DNA from: Microbacteriaceae bacterium
GTDB lineage: Bacteria > Actinomycetota > Actinomycetes > Actinomycetales > Microbacteriaceae
Reading direction: 5' to 3'
Length of the DNA: 5,084 nt
Assembly: GCA_012511645.1 (NCBI GenBank)
Contig: JAAZFP010000335.1
Coordinates: 1-5,084, forward strand
Positions 4,605 through 5,084 of the stretch are shown here, one piece after another. Below the pieces are notes generated by a model that was given only the letters and a program-made list of their open reading frames with translations, had not been told where the DNA came from and made no database searches. The position numbers were made by a program, and so were the translations under genes. Each line of letters begins with the position of its first letter. Positions within the stretch are counted from its first letter, which is position 1.

Positions 4605-5084
4605 CAATTTTGGAGCCACCACCGGTCGGCTGGGGTCACCGGCAGGCGGCGTTTGTGCTCGCTTCGACGGTACAGGGTTTCGATCCGATCGGCGGCAGCC
4701 TCATCAGTCTGTCCGCCCAGCAAATATCGGTCGATGCTCTCATACGAGACCCCGAGGCTTGACTCATCGGTTTGGCCGGGGACACCATCGAGCAGATCAG
4801 CGGTCGGTACCTTGAGCCAGAGCCGCTCGGGCGCCTGAAGGTACTGCAACATTGCTGCTCCCTGCTGTTTCGTCAGGCCTGCGAGTGGCAACACATCTGC
4901 TGCTCCGTCACCGAACTTGGTAAAGAGGCCGGTGACTGCCTCAGCCGCATGATCGGTGCCGATGACCAATAGCGAACGATCCCCTGCGATCGCGTATTGG
5001 GCAACCATGCGCAATCGAGCTTTGACGTTGCCCTTGTTGAAGTCAGACACTGCCTCAGCCGTGGCAGACGACACCTCATCAACG
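4604..5084 (-). CDS. nadE: NH3-dependent NAD+ synthetase, C-terminal part (cut by window edge)
   Basis: The enzyme amidates nicotinic acid adenine dinucleotide to NAD+ using ATP and ammonia, the last step of NAD synthesis. Only the C-terminal 159 residues are visible; the frame stays open through the right edge, so the GTG at 5074 is not the start. The N-terminal ATP pyrophosphatase loop (SGGxDS) lies outside. Visible conserved stretches are NKGNVKAR (residues 16-23 of the visible part), GTDHAAEAVTGLFTKFGDGAAD (42-63), the KVPTADLLDGVPGQTDE run (91-107), LGVSYESIDRYL (110-121) and SEHKRRLPVTP (141-151). These closely follow E. coli NadE, a roughly 275-residue protein. No glutaminase domain can be judged from this fragment, but the C-terminus is that of the short ammonia-type enzyme. 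The stop TGA overlaps the msrA ribosome binding site; msrA is the downstream operon partner. Confidence 0.95.
   Translation of the reverse strand, partial: VDEVSSATAEAVSDFNKGNVKARLRMVAQYAIAGDRSLLVIGTDHAAEAVTGLFTKFGDGAADVLPLAGLTKQQGAAMLQYLQAPERLWLKVPTADLLDGVPGQTDESSLGVSYESIDRYLLGGQTDEAAADRIETLYRRSEHKRRLPVTPADRWWLQN

Noticed and set aside
4593..4622. Earlier GTG start for msrA
   Set aside because: It would overlap nadE, lacks family support for the extra ten residues, and the strong AAGGA fits the ATG at 4592.

Overview
The window looks like chromosomal core-genome DNA from a high-GC actinobacterium, most likely a member of the Microbacteriaceae. The evidence is the GC-rich codon use, GTG starts (rpsT and the thioesterase gene), a small Microbacteriaceae-type lipoprotein next to a divergent ssb, and an EttA with the actinobacterial style of C-terminus. 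This placement is inference from protein character and gene order, not from a database search.

Layout, left to right. Positions 1-63 hold no gene I can assign. A very strong GC-rich hairpin (64-98) terminates rpsT (30S protein S20, minus strand, 116-376). A roughly 230-nt non-coding stretch (377-605) follows; it contains the rpsT leader and several short inverted and direct repeats. Then comes a minus-strand unit: ettA (1078-2757), an ABC-F translation factor, followed after 10 nt by a hotdog-fold acyl-CoA thioesterase (606-1067). Upstream of ettA, also on the minus strand but separated by 90 nt with a weak terminator-like hairpin, is a small secreted lipoprotein gene (2848-3327).

A 201-nt divergent region (3328-3528) separates the lipoprotein gene from a plus-strand ssb-family gene (3529-4035). 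This region carries a perfect DnaA-box sequence and a second near-match. The ssb gene converges on msrA (4068-4592, minus strand; methionine-S-sulfoxide reductase). msrA is the downstream partner of nadE (ammonia-type NAD synthetase, minus strand), which enters from the right edge and is cut by it. The nadE stop codon overlaps the msrA ribosome binding site, so the two are almost certainly co-transcribed and probably translationally coupled.

Functionally this is a patchwork of housekeeping genes: translation (S20, EttA), DNA maintenance (SSB), NAD synthesis, oxidative-damage repair (MsrA), and envelope or unknown roles. I see no mobile element, CRISPR array, toxin-antitoxin pair, phage gene or tRNA, and no convincing new multi-gene system. 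The points worth a second look are local: a proline replacing the switch histidine in the second ATPase domain of EttA, DnaA boxes in front of ssb, an SSB whose tip-like motif is internal instead of terminal, and an MsrA with altered residues around its active site.
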